35,195 nucleotides of DNA from JBOHBN01 sp050698355 (GCA_050698355.1 JBOHBN010000324.1:1-35195); one strand, 5' to 3'; shown: positions 15,217 through 23,613, counted from the first letter of the stretch. A program made the numbers and translations. The notes: generated by a model not told the origin, from the letters alone.

Positions 15217-16538
15217 GCGGCAGCGGCCGGTGCGGGGTCGATCTCGGGGACTTCCTCGCCGGCGTCGATCATGCGGCGCACCAACCGGTCGCGCAGGTCC
15301 GCGGCCGTCTGTTCGTACCCTGGCTGACCGGCCAGGTTGGCCAGCTCGTACGGGTCGGCGTACAGGTCGTAGAGGTGTGTCTCCTCGTACCGCTTGGCGC
15401 CCGCATCGTCCCAGCCGTGGGCGTCCGGCGCGGCCACGGCGTACTTCCACCGCTTCGTGCGCAGCGCGCGACCGACGTGGGACTCGCTGATCTGGACGAA
15501 GACCTCCTCCGGCCAGTCGCTCGCCCCGCCATGCAGCAACGGCACCAGTGAGTGACCCTGCATCTCGTCGGGCACGGGTACGCCCGCTCCGGCGAGCAGT
15601 GTCGGCGGCAGGTCGAGCAGGCTCACCAGCCGTCCGATCCGGCCGCCGCCGTCGAACCCGGGCCCGCTGAGCGCCATCGGGATCCGGATCGACGCTTCGT
15701 GCGCTGACCGCTTGTACTCGCCGTTGCGCGTCTTGAAGTGGCAGCCGTGGTCCGCGGCGTACGCGACGATCGTCTCGTCGCGCATGCCGAGGCTCGTGAG
15801 CGCGTCGAGGAGCCGGCCCAGCGCCTCGTCCACCCGCTTCACCATTCCCCAGTAGCCGCCGAGCTGCTGGTGGGCCGTGCCGCCCAGGGCCGCCAGGTCG
15901 GGCGGCACCCAGCGCCCCTCGTAGCGTTCCCGGTAGCCGTCCGGCGCGGGGTAGTCGTCGCGGCTGTTCTGGTGGTGCGGTTCGATCAGCGATACGAAGA
16001 GGAAGAACGGCCGGTCATGGTCGGACGCGAGGTAGTCGATGGCCGCGTCCACGTACGCGTCGGCGCGGTAACCGGGTAGTCGCACCTGCCTGCCGTCGCC
16101 GTCGTACAAGCGGGCGTCGTACGCATCGGACATCAGCTCGCACACGTCCGCGGCGAGCCAGTGCTCGTACCCGCCGCGGCGCTCGGGCGGGACGGGGTCG
16201 GTGTTCGTCGCCGCGAGGTGCCACTTGCCCACGTACGCGGTGTCGTAGCCAGCGGACGTGAAATGGTGCGCGAGCGTGCGAGCGTCGGCGGGCAGTCCGA
16301 TGGCGTTGCGGTAGACGCCGGTGCTCGTGGGGTAGCGGCCGGTCTGGAGAGCGGCACGCGCCGGTGCGCACACCGGCTGGCAGGTGAACGCCTCGGCGGC
16401 GAACGTGCCGTCGAGTGCGAGCCGGTCGAAGTTCGGCGTCAGGTCGAGCGGGTTGCCGTGGACTCCGGTGGCGTCGGCGCGCTCCTGGTCGGTGAAGAAG
16501 ACGACGACATTCGGGCTACCTGCTCGTCCCTCGGTCAC
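15210..16538 (-). CDS. Sulfatase, type I formylglycine-dependent, cytosolic
   Basis: A 442-residue type I sulfatase. The formylglycine signature CAPAR (Cys57-x-Pro-x-Arg61, followed by AALQTGR) is intact, as are VGKWHL (Lys105, His107), IEPHH and the metal site ADHG. The start of the fold has FFTDQER instead of the commoner TDDQ, as in one subgroup of bacterial sulfatases. Activation needs a formylglycine-generating enzyme, which is not in the window. No signal peptide is present, so it should act in the cytosol on an imported substrate. GTG 16538 has AAGGA about 9 bases upstream. It is the last gene of the lacI-ABC transporter operon, 15 bases after the permease, pointing to a sulfated sugar as substrate. 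Confidence 0.9.
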   Translation of the reverse strand: MTEGRAGSPNVVVFFTDQERADATGVHGNPLDLTPNFDRLALDGTFAAEAFTCQPVCAPARAALQTGRYPTSTGVYRNAIGLPADARTLAHHFTSAGYDTAYVGKWHLAATNTDPVPPERRGGYEHWLAADVCELMSDAYDARLYDGDGRQVRLPGYRADAYVDAAIDYLASDHDRPFFLFVSLIEPHHQNSRDDYPAPDGYRERYEGRWVPPDLAALGGTAHQQLGGYWGMVKRVDEALGRLLDALTSLGMRDETIVAYAADHGCHFKTRNGEYKRSAHEASIRIPMALSGPGFDGGGRIGRLVSLLDLPPTLLAGAGVPVPDEMQGHSLVPLLHGGASDWPEEVFVQISESHVGRALRTKRWKYAVAAPDAHGWDDAGAKRYEETHLYDLYADPYELANLAGQPGYEQTAADLRDRLVRRMIDAGEEVPEIDPAPAAAAQ

Positions 16539-16553
16539 GTGAGCGGTTCCTTT

Positions 16554-17414
16554 CTACTTGAGGCCGGTCAGCGCGATTCCGCGGACCAGGTAGCGCTGGG
16601 TGAAGAAGAAGAGTGCCGCGGTGGGGATGAACAAGACGACCGATCCGGCCGCCGTCAGGTTCCACTGGGTGAAGTACTCCTGGTTGAACAGCGTCAGCCC
16701 GACGGGCATCGTACGCATCGCTGTCGTCGACGTCGCGATCAGCGGCCACAGAAAGTTGTTCCACTGGAACACGAAAGTGAACAGTGCGAGTACCGCGAGC
16801 GCGGGCTTGGTCTGCGGCAGGATGACGCGGGCGTAGATGCGCAGCTCCGACGCGCCGTCGACACGCGCTGCGTCGATCAGCTCATCGGGTAGCGGCTCGA
16901 TGAACTGGCGCATGAGGAAGATGCCGTACGCGTCGGTGAGGAAGGGCACGACGAGGGCCTTGTAGCTGTCCAGCCAGCCGATGTTGGAGAACAGCACGTA
17001 GACGGGGATCATGCGGACGAAGAACGGGATCATCAAGGTGGCGAGCACGACGATGAAAAGCGTCCGCTTGAACGGGAACTCGAATTTCGCGAACGCGTAA
17101 CCCGCCAGCGGGTCGAAGACGAGGTGCGAGACGGTGATGAGCCCCGCCATCACCACGCTGTTGATGAAGAACCTGCCGAACGGTGCCCGCTCGAACAGCG
17201 TGACGAAGTTCTCGAAATGCATCGTGGACGGCCACAGCACCGGGTTCCCGGAGAAGATGTCGGCGCTGGACTGCAGCGACAGCGAGACCATGTACGCCAG
17301 CGGTAGCACGGTCAGCGCGCAGCAGATGATGACGAAGACGTACGCCACGAGCCGGTCACCGGGGAACAGCCGGTCGGTCGCCTCACGGGCGGGGAGCGCG
17401 ACATTACGTGCCAT
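16554..17414 (-). CDS. Carbohydrate ABC transporter permease, MalG-like
   Basis: A 286-residue permease with about six membrane segments starting at VAYVFVIICCALTVLPLAYM. The EAA loop that docks the ATPase is DELIDAARVDGASELRIYARVILP near residues 180-203, and the C-terminus TQRYLVRGIALTGLK is typical of CUT1-family MalG-type subunits. ATG 17414 lies 11 bases inside the end of the preceding permease gene, so they are co-translated. With the second permease and the binding protein it forms a sugar importer. No ATPase gene accompanies the set, as is common in actinobacteria where a shared MsiK-like ATPase energises several importers. Confidence 0.95.
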   Translation of the reverse strand: MARNVALPAREATDRLFPGDRLVAYVFVIICCALTVLPLAYMVSLSLQSSADIFSGNPVLWPSTMHFENFVTLFERAPFGRFFINSVVMAGLITVSHLVFDPLAGYAFAKFEFPFKRTLFIVVLATLMIPFFVRMIPVYVLFSNIGWLDSYKALVVPFLTDAYGIFLMRQFIEPLPDELIDAARVDGASELRIYARVILPQTKPALAVLALFTFVFQWNNFLWPLIATSTTAMRTMPVGLTLFNQEYFTQWNLTAAGSVVLFIPTAALFFFTQRYLVRGIALTGLK

Positions 17415-18321
17415 GGTTGCGCCTTCCGATGCGAAGCTGGATTACCGACAGGATCAGGATCACCACAAGGAGCAGGTACGAGAGCGCAGACGCGTAGCCG
17501 AAATCTCGGAAATGGAAAGCGGTCTGGTACACGTGATAGACGTACAGGTTGGTTGCGTTGCCGGGGCCTCCGTTCGTCACGATGAAGGGCAGCGTGAATT
17601 CCTGTAGCGAGGCGATCACACCGATCACCGAGACGAACAGCGTCGTCGGTGCGAGTAGCGGGAGGGTCACCTTCCTGAACCGCTGCCACGGACCCGCCCC
17701 GTCCACCCGCGCGGCCTCGTAGTACACCTCCGGGATCCCCTGCATGCCCGCGAGGAACAGCAGGGTGGTGTACCCGACCTGCTGCCAGATGGCGATGCCC
17801 GTGATCGTCGCGAGCGGGTGCGTGTTGAGCAGGTTCTGTCCCGGTAGTCCGACCACATGGAGCAGACTGTTGAGGACGCCCACCTGCGGATCGAGGATGT
17901 TGCGCCAGAGCAGGCCGATGATCGCCATCGACGTCAGGTACGGAATCAGCAGGATACCGCGGAAGATTACCCGGCCGCGCAGCTTCTGGTTGAGAATGGC
18001 GGCGAGTGCTATGCCCATGGCGATGCTGACGATGAGTACCCCGGCGGCGTACTCGAGCGTGACGATGAACGAGTGGCGTGCCTCCGGGTCGCTGAAGCTG
18101 CCCGTGTAGTTGCCGAGGCCGACGTACTCATTGGCCTGTGCTCCGGTATACAGGCTGGTGATGAGCTCGTTGCCCAGCGGGTAGAAGAACATCACGACGA
18201 AGAAGGCGATCCCCGGCAGCAGGAAAAGGTAGGCCGTACGAGCCCGGTGCCGCGCGAGTGGGTCGCGTCGGCGTGGCGGAGTGCGTGCCCGCCGATCCTC
18301 GATCGTCTGCGTGGACGCCAT
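17404..18321 (-). CDS. Sugar ABC transporter permease, MalF-like
   Basis: A 305-residue permease with a basic cytosolic N-terminus (DRRARTPPRRRDPLARHRAR) and six hydrophobic segments beginning TAYLFLLPGIAFFVVMFFYP, the usual opening of CUT1-type MalF subunits. The EAA loop reads VYYEAARVDGAGPWQRFRKVTLP. The GPGNATNLYVYHVYQTAF region near the end is also typical. ATG 18321 lies 4 bases after the binding-protein stop, and the gene overlaps the next permease by 11 bases. It forms a heterodimeric channel with the MalG-like partner. Confidence 0.95.
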   Translation of the reverse strand: MASTQTIEDRRARTPPRRRDPLARHRARTAYLFLLPGIAFFVVMFFYPLGNELITSLYTGAQANEYVGLGNYTGSFSDPEARHSFIVTLEYAAGVLIVSIAMGIALAAILNQKLRGRVIFRGILLIPYLTSMAIIGLLWRNILDPQVGVLNSLLHVVGLPGQNLLNTHPLATITGIAIWQQVGYTTLLFLAGMQGIPEVYYEAARVDGAGPWQRFRKVTLPLLAPTTLFVSVIGVIASLQEFTLPFIVTNGGPGNATNLYVYHVYQTAFHFRDFGYASALSYLLLVVILILSVIQLRIGRRNHGT

Positions 18322-18325
18322 GCCG

Positions 18326-19621
18326 CTAGCTCAACGCCTGCTTCGACGCTTGCAGAAACGTGGGCATGGCCTTGGCCGGATCGGTGCCCTTGAGCACGAC
18401 CGACTGGTAGAAGGTCTTGTACGCGTCGCCGACCTGCGGCGTCTTTCCCGTCTTTGCCAGCGGTCGCCACCAGTCGACCGCGTACTCCAGGGCCTCGGCC
18501 ATCGTACGCATGATCGGGTCGGACTTGACCTCCTTTTGCTCAGCCCAGGACTTGCGTGGCATGGTCTGCCCCGCCTCCTTGGTCACCTTCAGCTCGACCT
18601 CGAGGCTCGTCATGCGCTTGATCAGGTCCCAGGCGAGGTCGGCGTTCTTGGCCTCCTTCGGGATCATCACACCGCTGCCCGCGAAGTGCGTGCTGCGCAC
18701 CTTGTGCTTCAGCGGTAGGGCCAGGCCCAGGTCCAGGTCGGGGCTGCCCTGGCGGATCGGCCCGATGTCCCACGGGCCGGTGAGGATCATCGCGACCCGC
18801 TTGGCCGACAGCAGTTTCTGCGGACGGGAGTAGTCGGAGCTCGGCGTGGGGACCGGCGACACCTTGTACTTGTGCACCAGGTCCTTCTGGAACTGCGTCG
18901 CCTCTATTGCTGCGTCGTTGGGAGCGAGCACCGTCTTCGAGGACGGGTCGTAGGAAGTCACGCCGTTCTGCAGGAGCCAGGGGTAGCTGTAGGTGTAGTC
19001 CTGGTTGAGCGCGAGCCCGTACTTGCCCTTCCCTGTCAGCTCCTTCGCCGCGTCGAGCATCTCGTCCCAGGTCTCCGGGAACTTCGAGATGCCCGCGTCG
19101 TCGAGCATGCTCTTGTTGTAGTAGAGCTGGACGCAGGTCAGGTGCAGCTGAACGCCGTAGATCTTGTCCTGGTACTTCCACGTCTCCACGGCCTGGCTGT
19201 TCCAGTCGTCGGGGTAGCCGATCTTCTTGCCGTCCTTGGCGATGTACTTCTCGAGCGCGAGAACGTCACCGGTCTTTGTCAGCGACATGAGGGTGTCGCC
19301 GCCCGGGTACTCGACGAGGTCGGGCACGTTGCCCGAGGCCAGATCAGCCTGCAGCTTGGTCGTCAGGTCCTCCCACTGGAACTTCTGCCAGTTCACCGTG
19401 ACGTCGTGATCCTTCTCGAACTTTGTGATGACGTCCTTGTAGGCGTCGTAGACGTGCCCGGCGTTCCAGTAGATCGTGAACGTGCCCGCGCCGCCTCCTG
19501 CGCCCTGCTGCTTGGGGGCGCGTGAACATGCGGCGAGCGCAGGTCCCGCGAGGCCCGCTGTGGCGGCGGCGCCGAGGAATCGGCGGCGGGACACCTGGCG
19601 GGTGGGTTCGCTTGTCGCCAT
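18326..19621 (-). CDS. Sugar-binding lipoprotein of an ABC importer, Tat-exported
   Basis: A 431-residue extracellular solute-binding protein, family 1. The N-terminus has a twin-arginine motif SRRRFLG (residues 11-17), a hydrophobic stretch and a lipobox LAAC with Cys32, so it should be exported by Tat and anchored to the membrane as a lipoprotein. The mature part begins with a low-complexity linker and FTIYWNAGHVYDAYKDVITKF, then LQADLASGNVPDLV, the usual pattern of CUT1 binding proteins. ATG 19621 has AAGGAG 8 bases upstream; the longer upstream frame runs into lacI and is rejected. It follows lacI by 26 bases and precedes both permeases. The ligand is not known, but the sulfatase in the operon suggests a sulfated sugar. 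Confidence 0.93.
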   Translation of the reverse strand: MATSEPTRQVSRRRFLGAAATAGLAGPALAACSRAPKQQGAGGGAGTFTIYWNAGHVYDAYKDVITKFEKDHDVTVNWQKFQWEDLTTKLQADLASGNVPDLVEYPGGDTLMSLTKTGDVLALEKYIAKDGKKIGYPDDWNSQAVETWKYQDKIYGVQLHLTCVQLYYNKSMLDDAGISKFPETWDEMLDAAKELTGKGKYGLALNQDYTYSYPWLLQNGVTSYDPSSKTVLAPNDAAIEATQFQKDLVHKYKVSPVPTPSSDYSRPQKLLSAKRVAMILTGPWDIGPIRQGSPDLDLGLALPLKHKVRSTHFAGSGVMIPKEAKNADLAWDLIKRMTSLEVELKVTKEAGQTMPRKSWAEQKEVKSDPIMRTMAEALEYAVDWWRPLAKTGKTPQVGDAYKTFYQSVVLKGTDPAKAMPTFLQASKQALS

Positions 19622-19647
19622 GTCATCTGCTCCTTCGGTAATGGGGG

Positions 19648-20664
19648 CTAGGTGGAGTTCCGGACGATCAGCTCCCAGGGCTCCACCCGTTCCCTGCCGG
19701 GCCGGCCTGGTGTGTCGATCCGCTGGTAGAGAAGCTCGATGCTCGCGGTGAAGTCGAGGACGGGCATACCCGCGCTCGTGACGCCCGGGTGTATCACCTC
19801 GCCCTCGCCCGTATTGCCGACGCTCGCGACCGCGACGTCGCCGGGAACCGAGAGGCCGAGGTCGCGTGCCGCCCAGATCGCGTTGATGGCCGCCCGGTCG
19901 GTCGCGCAGAACAGCGCGGTCGGCCGTTCCCGGCGGCTGAACAGCTCGGTGGCGGCGGCGTAGGCCGTCGCGCGGGAGTCGGCCCCCGCGACGACGAGCG
20001 AGCCGTCGAGCGGCAGTCCGTGGCTCGCCAGGACGTCTGAGTAGCTCGCGTACCGCAGCGAAGTGGCAGGGTCGTCCAGTTCGTGCTGCTGCGCGAGGTG
20101 GGCGATGCGCCGGTGCCCCCGATCGACGAGGTGCTCCACCACGGCGCGGCACCCGGCGGCGAACCGCTGGCGTACGACGTCGAACCCATCGGGGGCGACC
20201 TCATCGTGGAACACCACGAGCGCGAGGCCGCGCCGGGCCAGCGCCTGCAGCTCCTCGGCCGGCAGACCGGCCTCCGGCATGACGATCGCGCCGTCGACGT
20301 AGTGCTCGCGAAGGACGCGCAGGGCCGGGCCCGTACGGTCGGCAGGCCCAAGCGGCAGCGTCACCACCGAGTACCCCCGGCGTTCCGCCGCGTCGTGGAG
20401 CTGCTCGGTGAGCCGGTCCACCCAGGGGCTGCTGGGTGGCTGGTACACCACGCAGACCAGCTCGGTGCGCATCCGCCGCAGGCTGCGGGCCGAGTGGTTG
20501 CGCTGGTAGCCCAGCTCCTCCACGGCGTCGAAGACCCGTTGCCTGGTCTCGGCCGTGACCGGATTGCGCCGGTCGCGGCGGCCGCTCAGCACGTACGACA
20601 CCGTCGCGGTCGACACGCCCGCGCGCTGGGCGACGTCGGCTTGCGTCGGGACTCTGAGCGGCAT
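19648..20664 (-). CDS. LacI-family transcriptional regulator
   Basis: A 338-residue LacI/GalR regulator. The N-terminal HTH is TQADVAQRAGVSTATVSYVL (residues 7-26), with the hinge helix near RNHSARSLRR. The rest is a periplasmic-binding-protein-like sensor domain ending in the usual dimer region (GDVAVASVGN). ATG 20664 directly abuts an 18 bp palindrome with a central CG, the LacI-type operator shape, and no ribosome site is visible, so a leaderless transcript is likely. It is the first gene of the operon that continues with the sugar importer and sulfatase, and so should repress its own operon until the imported sugar or a derivative binds. Confidence 0.93.
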   Translation of the reverse strand: MPLRVPTQADVAQRAGVSTATVSYVLSGRRDRRNPVTAETRQRVFDAVEELGYQRNHSARSLRRMRTELVCVVYQPPSSPWVDRLTEQLHDAAERRGYSVVTLPLGPADRTGPALRVLREHYVDGAIVMPEAGLPAEELQALARRGLALVVFHDEVAPDGFDVVRQRFAAGCRAVVEHLVDRGHRRIAHLAQQHELDDPATSLRYASYSDVLASHGLPLDGSLVVAGADSRATAYAAATELFSRRERPTALFCATDRAAINAIWAARDLGLSVPGDVAVASVGNTGEGEVIHPGVTSAGMPVLDFTASIELLYQRIDTPGRPGRERVEPWELIVRNST

Positions 20665-20700
20665 GGGTATACGATTACCCAGTCACCCGTCCCCGGTCAA
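20664..20700 (-). promoter_or_regulatory. lacI promoter with overlapping LacI-type operator
   Basis: On the minus strand TTGACC (plus 20695-20700), a 17 bp spacer and TAATCG (plus 20672-20677) form a promoter with a strong -35 and a weak -10. The palindrome TGGGTA-TACGAT-TACCCA (20664-20681) covers the -10 up to the first base of the lacI start codon and has CG exactly at its centre, as LacI/GalR operators do. Repression by blocking RNA polymerase is inferred. No second copy was seen elsewhere in the window. Confidence 0.6.
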
Positions 20701-20765
20701 TGACCTGAACCAACTGTGTTCCCCGTCGCCCTTCCGCGTTCCGCTCCTCGCGGCGGTCCGTACGT

Positions 20766-20787
20766 GGCCACGGTGCCGCCGTGGGCC
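20766..20787 (-). terminator. Hairpin downstream of the araC-type gene
   Basis: GGCCACGG (20766-20773), loop TGCCG, and CCGTGG plus CC after one bulged G form an 8 bp stem, 55 bases after the stop of the AraC-type gene on the minus strand. There is no U-tract, which is common for actinobacterial terminators. It would separate araC transcription from the lacI operon promoter that follows. Confidence 0.4.
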
Positions 20788-20841
20788 GCTGCGATGCTCG
20801 CGCGGAAGGCCTCCTGGATACTTTAGTTGCCGGGCGTGTCG

Positions 20842-21660
20842 TCAGCGTCGTTGCTGCTGCCGGAACGTCCGCGGTGCGACCCCGACGCGCCGGGTGAACA
20901 GGCGCGCGAAGTACGCGGGGTCGTCGTAGCCGACCCGTGCCGCGATGGCACCGACGGTGAGCTCCGACTCGGCGAGCAGTGTCTTGGCCCGGCTGAGCCG
21001 GACCCGGATGAGGTACTCGTTCGGCAGGCACCCGGCGCCGCGGCGTACGACCTCGCGTAGCCGCGCCGCGGACACGCCCAGGCGGGCGGCGTGCGCCACG
21101 ACCGACATTGGTTGGTACGCGTCGTCGCGGAGCCCGGCGAGCACGGCCTCGTCCGTGACGTCGCCGGTAGGGGACTCACGCGCGCGGTGCGCCGCGACGA
21201 CGAGCTGGTGCGTCAGCGCGGCGGCCTCGACGTCGATGTCGGGCGGGTCCTGGCGGCACGCATCGACCAGGCGCGCGAAGGCGCGGCGCACCGGTGCCGG
21301 GTCGGAAAGCCGTACGACCGGGCGACTCCGGGAGATGTGGTCCAGCCCCTCGTAGGCACGCGCGGCGGCGCCCTCGAACAGCACCCACGACTCGGTCCAA
21401 CCCGCGGCGTCCGGGCCGTAGGCGTGGGACACCCCTGGCACGAGCCAGAACAGGGCGGGCGCGACGAGCTCCCTGCTCGTCGGTGCCTCACCCCATTCCA
21501 GTCGCCCGCGGCCTGCGGTGAGGAGTACGGCGGCGTAGCAATCGAGCACGCGGCGGCGGCAGGCGGGTACCGCGCCGGACTGTTCGCCCGTGCCGAGGCA
21601 GACCAGGCCGAGGCGGCGGTGCTCCGGCGCGGGGGTGAGGTACCGGGCCCAGCGCGCCAC
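20842..21660 (-). CDS. AraC-family transcriptional regulator
   Basis: A 272-residue regulator with an N-terminal cupin-like sensor domain (CYAAVLLTAGRGRLEWG, then LFWLVPGVSHAYGP) and a C-terminal pair of HTH motifs. The second half includes MSVVAHAARLGVSAARLREV and VGAIAARVGYDDPAYFARLF, followed by GVAPRTFRQQ, the AraC signature. GTG 21660 is chosen because GGAGG lies 6 bases upstream; an ATG at 21687 and a longer frame to 21711 are also open. It is divergent from the PhyH dioxygenase gene. A short inverted repeat, GACAAA (21691-21696) and TTTGTC (21716-21721), lies in the shared upstream region and might be its site. Confidence 0.9.
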   Translation of the reverse strand: MARWARYLTPAPEHRRLGLVCLGTGEQSGAVPACRRRVLDCYAAVLLTAGRGRLEWGEAPTSRELVAPALFWLVPGVSHAYGPDAAGWTESWVLFEGAAARAYEGLDHISRSRPVVRLSDPAPVRRAFARLVDACRQDPPDIDVEAAALTHQLVVAAHRARESPTGDVTDEAVLAGLRDDAYQPMSVVAHAARLGVSAARLREVVRRGAGCLPNEYLIRVRLSRAKTLLAESELTVGAIAARVGYDDPAYFARLFTRRVGVAPRTFRQQQRR

Positions 21661-21758
21661 GTCACACCTCCGCTCCGACCACAGCATCCAGACAAAAGTC
21701 CAAGAACGCACCGGCTTTGTCCATGGTGCGCCGGCCCCCTCCGCAGCATCGTGGTGGC

Positions 21759-22610
21759 ATGCTCACGTCCAACGGATACGTACTCGACGAGTCCCGGGCG
21801 CGGTTCGGCGAGCTGGACCCGGTGCCTGCAAGCGAGCGCGGGGACCGGGAGGCGCTGTGGGGCAGGCTCGTCCGCGACGGCTACCTGTTCCTGCGCGGCG
21901 CCCTGGATCCGGATGCCGTGCGCCGGTTTCGCCGTTACTACTTCGAGCAGCTGGCCCCGAGCGGGGTGCTCCGAACGGGCACCGACCCGGAGGCGGGCAT
22001 CGCCGGAGACGGCACGGTCGACAGCGCGATGCTGCGGCACACCCTGTTTCGCGAGATCGTGCCGGGCCGGACGTACGAGCGGTTCTGCACCCAGCCGTCG
22101 ATTCGGGACTGGTACGGGTGGCTCCTCGGCGGCGACACGTTCCTGCACCGCCGCAGGATCATCCGTTGCAACCGGCCCGGCGAGTCGGGTATCGGCACGG
22201 CGACCCAGGCGCACTACGACCTTGTCTACATCCGGGAGGGCACCGACCGCGTCCTGTCGTCCTGGATCCCGCTGGGCGACTGCCCCATGGAGCGGGGCGG
22301 GCTCGTCTACCTCGAGGCCAGCCACCACCGGGTGCTGCGCGAGGAACGGCTGGGGCTGCTGCCCCGGCCGGCGGCGTCGATCACCGCAAACCTGCCGGCG
22401 CTGGCCGACCAGTACGACTCCCGCTGGCTGACCGCGGACTACGCAGCAGGGGACATGGTCGTGCACTCCGCGTACACCGTTCACGCCGCGCTGGACAACG
22501 TCGACCGCGGCGGCGTCATGCGGCTGTCGACCGACATCCGCTACCAGTGCGCGCACCAGCCGATCGACTGGCGGTGGGCGGGCGACTGGCACGACCGCGA
22601 CGGCCTGTAG
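21759..22610 (+). CDS. Phytanoyl-CoA dioxygenase (PhyH) family protein
   Basis: A 283-residue Fe(II)/2-oxoglutarate-dependent oxygenase. The metal site HxD is His152/Asp154 in QAHYDLVYI, the distal His is probably His242 in YTVHAAL, and Arg255 in GVMRLSTDI could bind 2-oxoglutarate. The core strand SSWIPLGDCPMERGGLVYLE is characteristic of PhyH proteins. ATG 21759 is chosen as the likely start (GGTGG just upstream); the open frame extends to a TTG at 21717. It is divergent from the AraC regulator, its probable controller. The substrate is unknown; this family hydroxylates small acids, sugars or CoA esters. Confidence 0.88.
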   Translation: MLTSNGYVLDESRARFGELDPVPASERGDREALWGRLVRDGYLFLRGALDPDAVRRFRRYYFEQLAPSGVLRTGTDPEAGIAGDGTVDSAMLRHTLFREIVPGRTYERFCTQPSIRDWYGWLLGGDTFLHRRRIIRCNRPGESGIGTATQAHYDLVYIREGTDRVLSSWIPLGDCPMERGGLVYLEASHHRVLREERLGLLPRPAASITANLPALADQYDSRWLTADYAAGDMVVHSAYTVHAALDNVDRGGVMRLSTDIRYQCAHQPIDWRWAGDWHDRDGL

Positions 22611-22633
22611 GGCCTACGGGATGCTGCTCCGGC

Positions 22634-22721
22634 GTCAAGATCCGTTCCGCATGGCCGTAGCGCGTAGAAACCTGCGCATCGCGGCCGAGGGAAACGGACG
22701 CTTGACTGACTTGCGGAACGG
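22634..22721. repeat. Overlapping inverted repeats at a convergent junction (candidate terminator)
   Basis: GTCAAG (22634-22639) and TCCGTT (22641-22646) pair with AACGGA (22693-22698) and CTTGAC (22701-22706), with inner GGCCG/CGGCC matches. A competing perfect 9 bp pair, CCGTTCCGC (22642-22650) and GCGGAACGG (22713-22721), uses the same left arm. It lies between the convergent PhyH and methyltransferase genes. It is unrelated in sequence to the GTGATCATGAA elements, although GTGATCAT occurs once at 22731-22738 at the methyltransferase stop. Confidence 0.55.
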
Positions 22722-22734
22722 TTACATACCGTGA

Positions 22735-23613
22735 TCATTTCGGATGTGGCCGCGTGCCGGTGTGCACGCTGCGCGCCTCGAGTACGAACAGGTCGTCCCT
22801 GTTGCCGAGCCAGCACTCGTCGCCCGGGTCGAGCAGCCGGTCCCACGCGGCCAGGTCTTCGGCGTCGAGCAGCTCGGCGTCGAGCAGCGACTCGAAGCGG
22901 TGCGCGAGCTTCGCTAGCACGTGCTCCTGGTCCTCGGTAGCGAGCGGTGCCGGACGCTCGAACAGCGTGGTCCGTGTCGAGACGTCGACCAGGCCGGCGC
23001 GCCGAAGCGCGTTGCCCCAGCCGTAGGGCATCCGCCGCACACCATCGAGTCCCCCGCGCATGCCGGCGAACCAGTGCTCCTGTGCCGCGATCAACCGACC
23101 CTCCAGACCGGGCGAACCGACGCCCAGGTCCCAGGGCAGGTTGCTGGAGGAGAGTCCGCCCTCCGCGAGCGTGAGCCGGCCACCAGGGCGGAGCAGCGCG
23201 GCGAGCGCGTCGGTCGTCGCCTGCTGGTCGGGAGTGTGGTGGACGACCGCCGATGCCCACACCAGGTCCGCGTCACCGCCGGCCCGGGCCAGTGCCGCAC
23301 TGTCCTCCAGTGATGCGCGGACCAGCCGTACCGACGCGAGTGGCGTCGATTCCTCGTCGAGCCGTTCCCGTACGGCGTCGAGCAGTGCCTGCTCGCCGTC
23401 GACGGCGACGACCTCACCGCCCGGCCCGAGCGCGCGGGCGAGGGCGAGCGTCATGCCACCGCCGCCGCATCCGACGTCGACGGCGCGTTCGGCTCCCGGC
23501 CGGAGCAACGCCTCGGCGAGCCCGGCGTACCACGCCTCGTCGGTGCTCGCCGCCCTCGTCAGCCGCTCGACGGCGTCCCGCCAGTCGATGTCATAAACGC
23601 CGGGTTCGCTCAT
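22735..23613 (-). CDS. SAM-dependent methyltransferase
   Basis: A 292-residue class I methyltransferase. Motif I is VDVGCGGGG (residues 45-53), the acidic loop after strand 2 is VVAVDGEQALL, and motif III/post regions include WASAVVHHTPD and LLRPGGRLTLAEGG. The overall pattern is that of Methyltransf_25/UbiE-like enzymes on small molecules, but the long C-terminal part is not diagnostic of a substrate. ATG 23613 has GGAG about 5 bases upstream; an ATG at 23634 is also in frame. It follows aconitase on the same strand after 79 bp containing two direct repeats. Confidence 0.88.
   Translation of the reverse strand: MSEPGVYDIDWRDAVERLTRAASTDEAWYAGLAEALLRPGAERAVDVGCGGGGMTLALARALGPGGEVVAVDGEQALLDAVRERLDEESTPLASVRLVRASLEDSAALARAGGDADLVWASAVVHHTPDQQATTDALAALLRPGGRLTLAEGGLSSSNLPWDLGVGSPGLEGRLIAAQEHWFAGMRGGLDGVRRMPYGWGNALRRAGLVDVSTRTTLFERPAPLATEDQEHVLAKLAHRFESLLDAELLDAEDLAAWDRLLDPGDECWLGNRDDLFVLEARSVHTGTRPHPK

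Noticed and set aside
22731..22738. A fourth full GTGATCATGAA element
   Set aside because: Only GTGATCAT is present with no matching arm nearby, and it overlaps the methyltransferase stop; it may be a remnant or chance.
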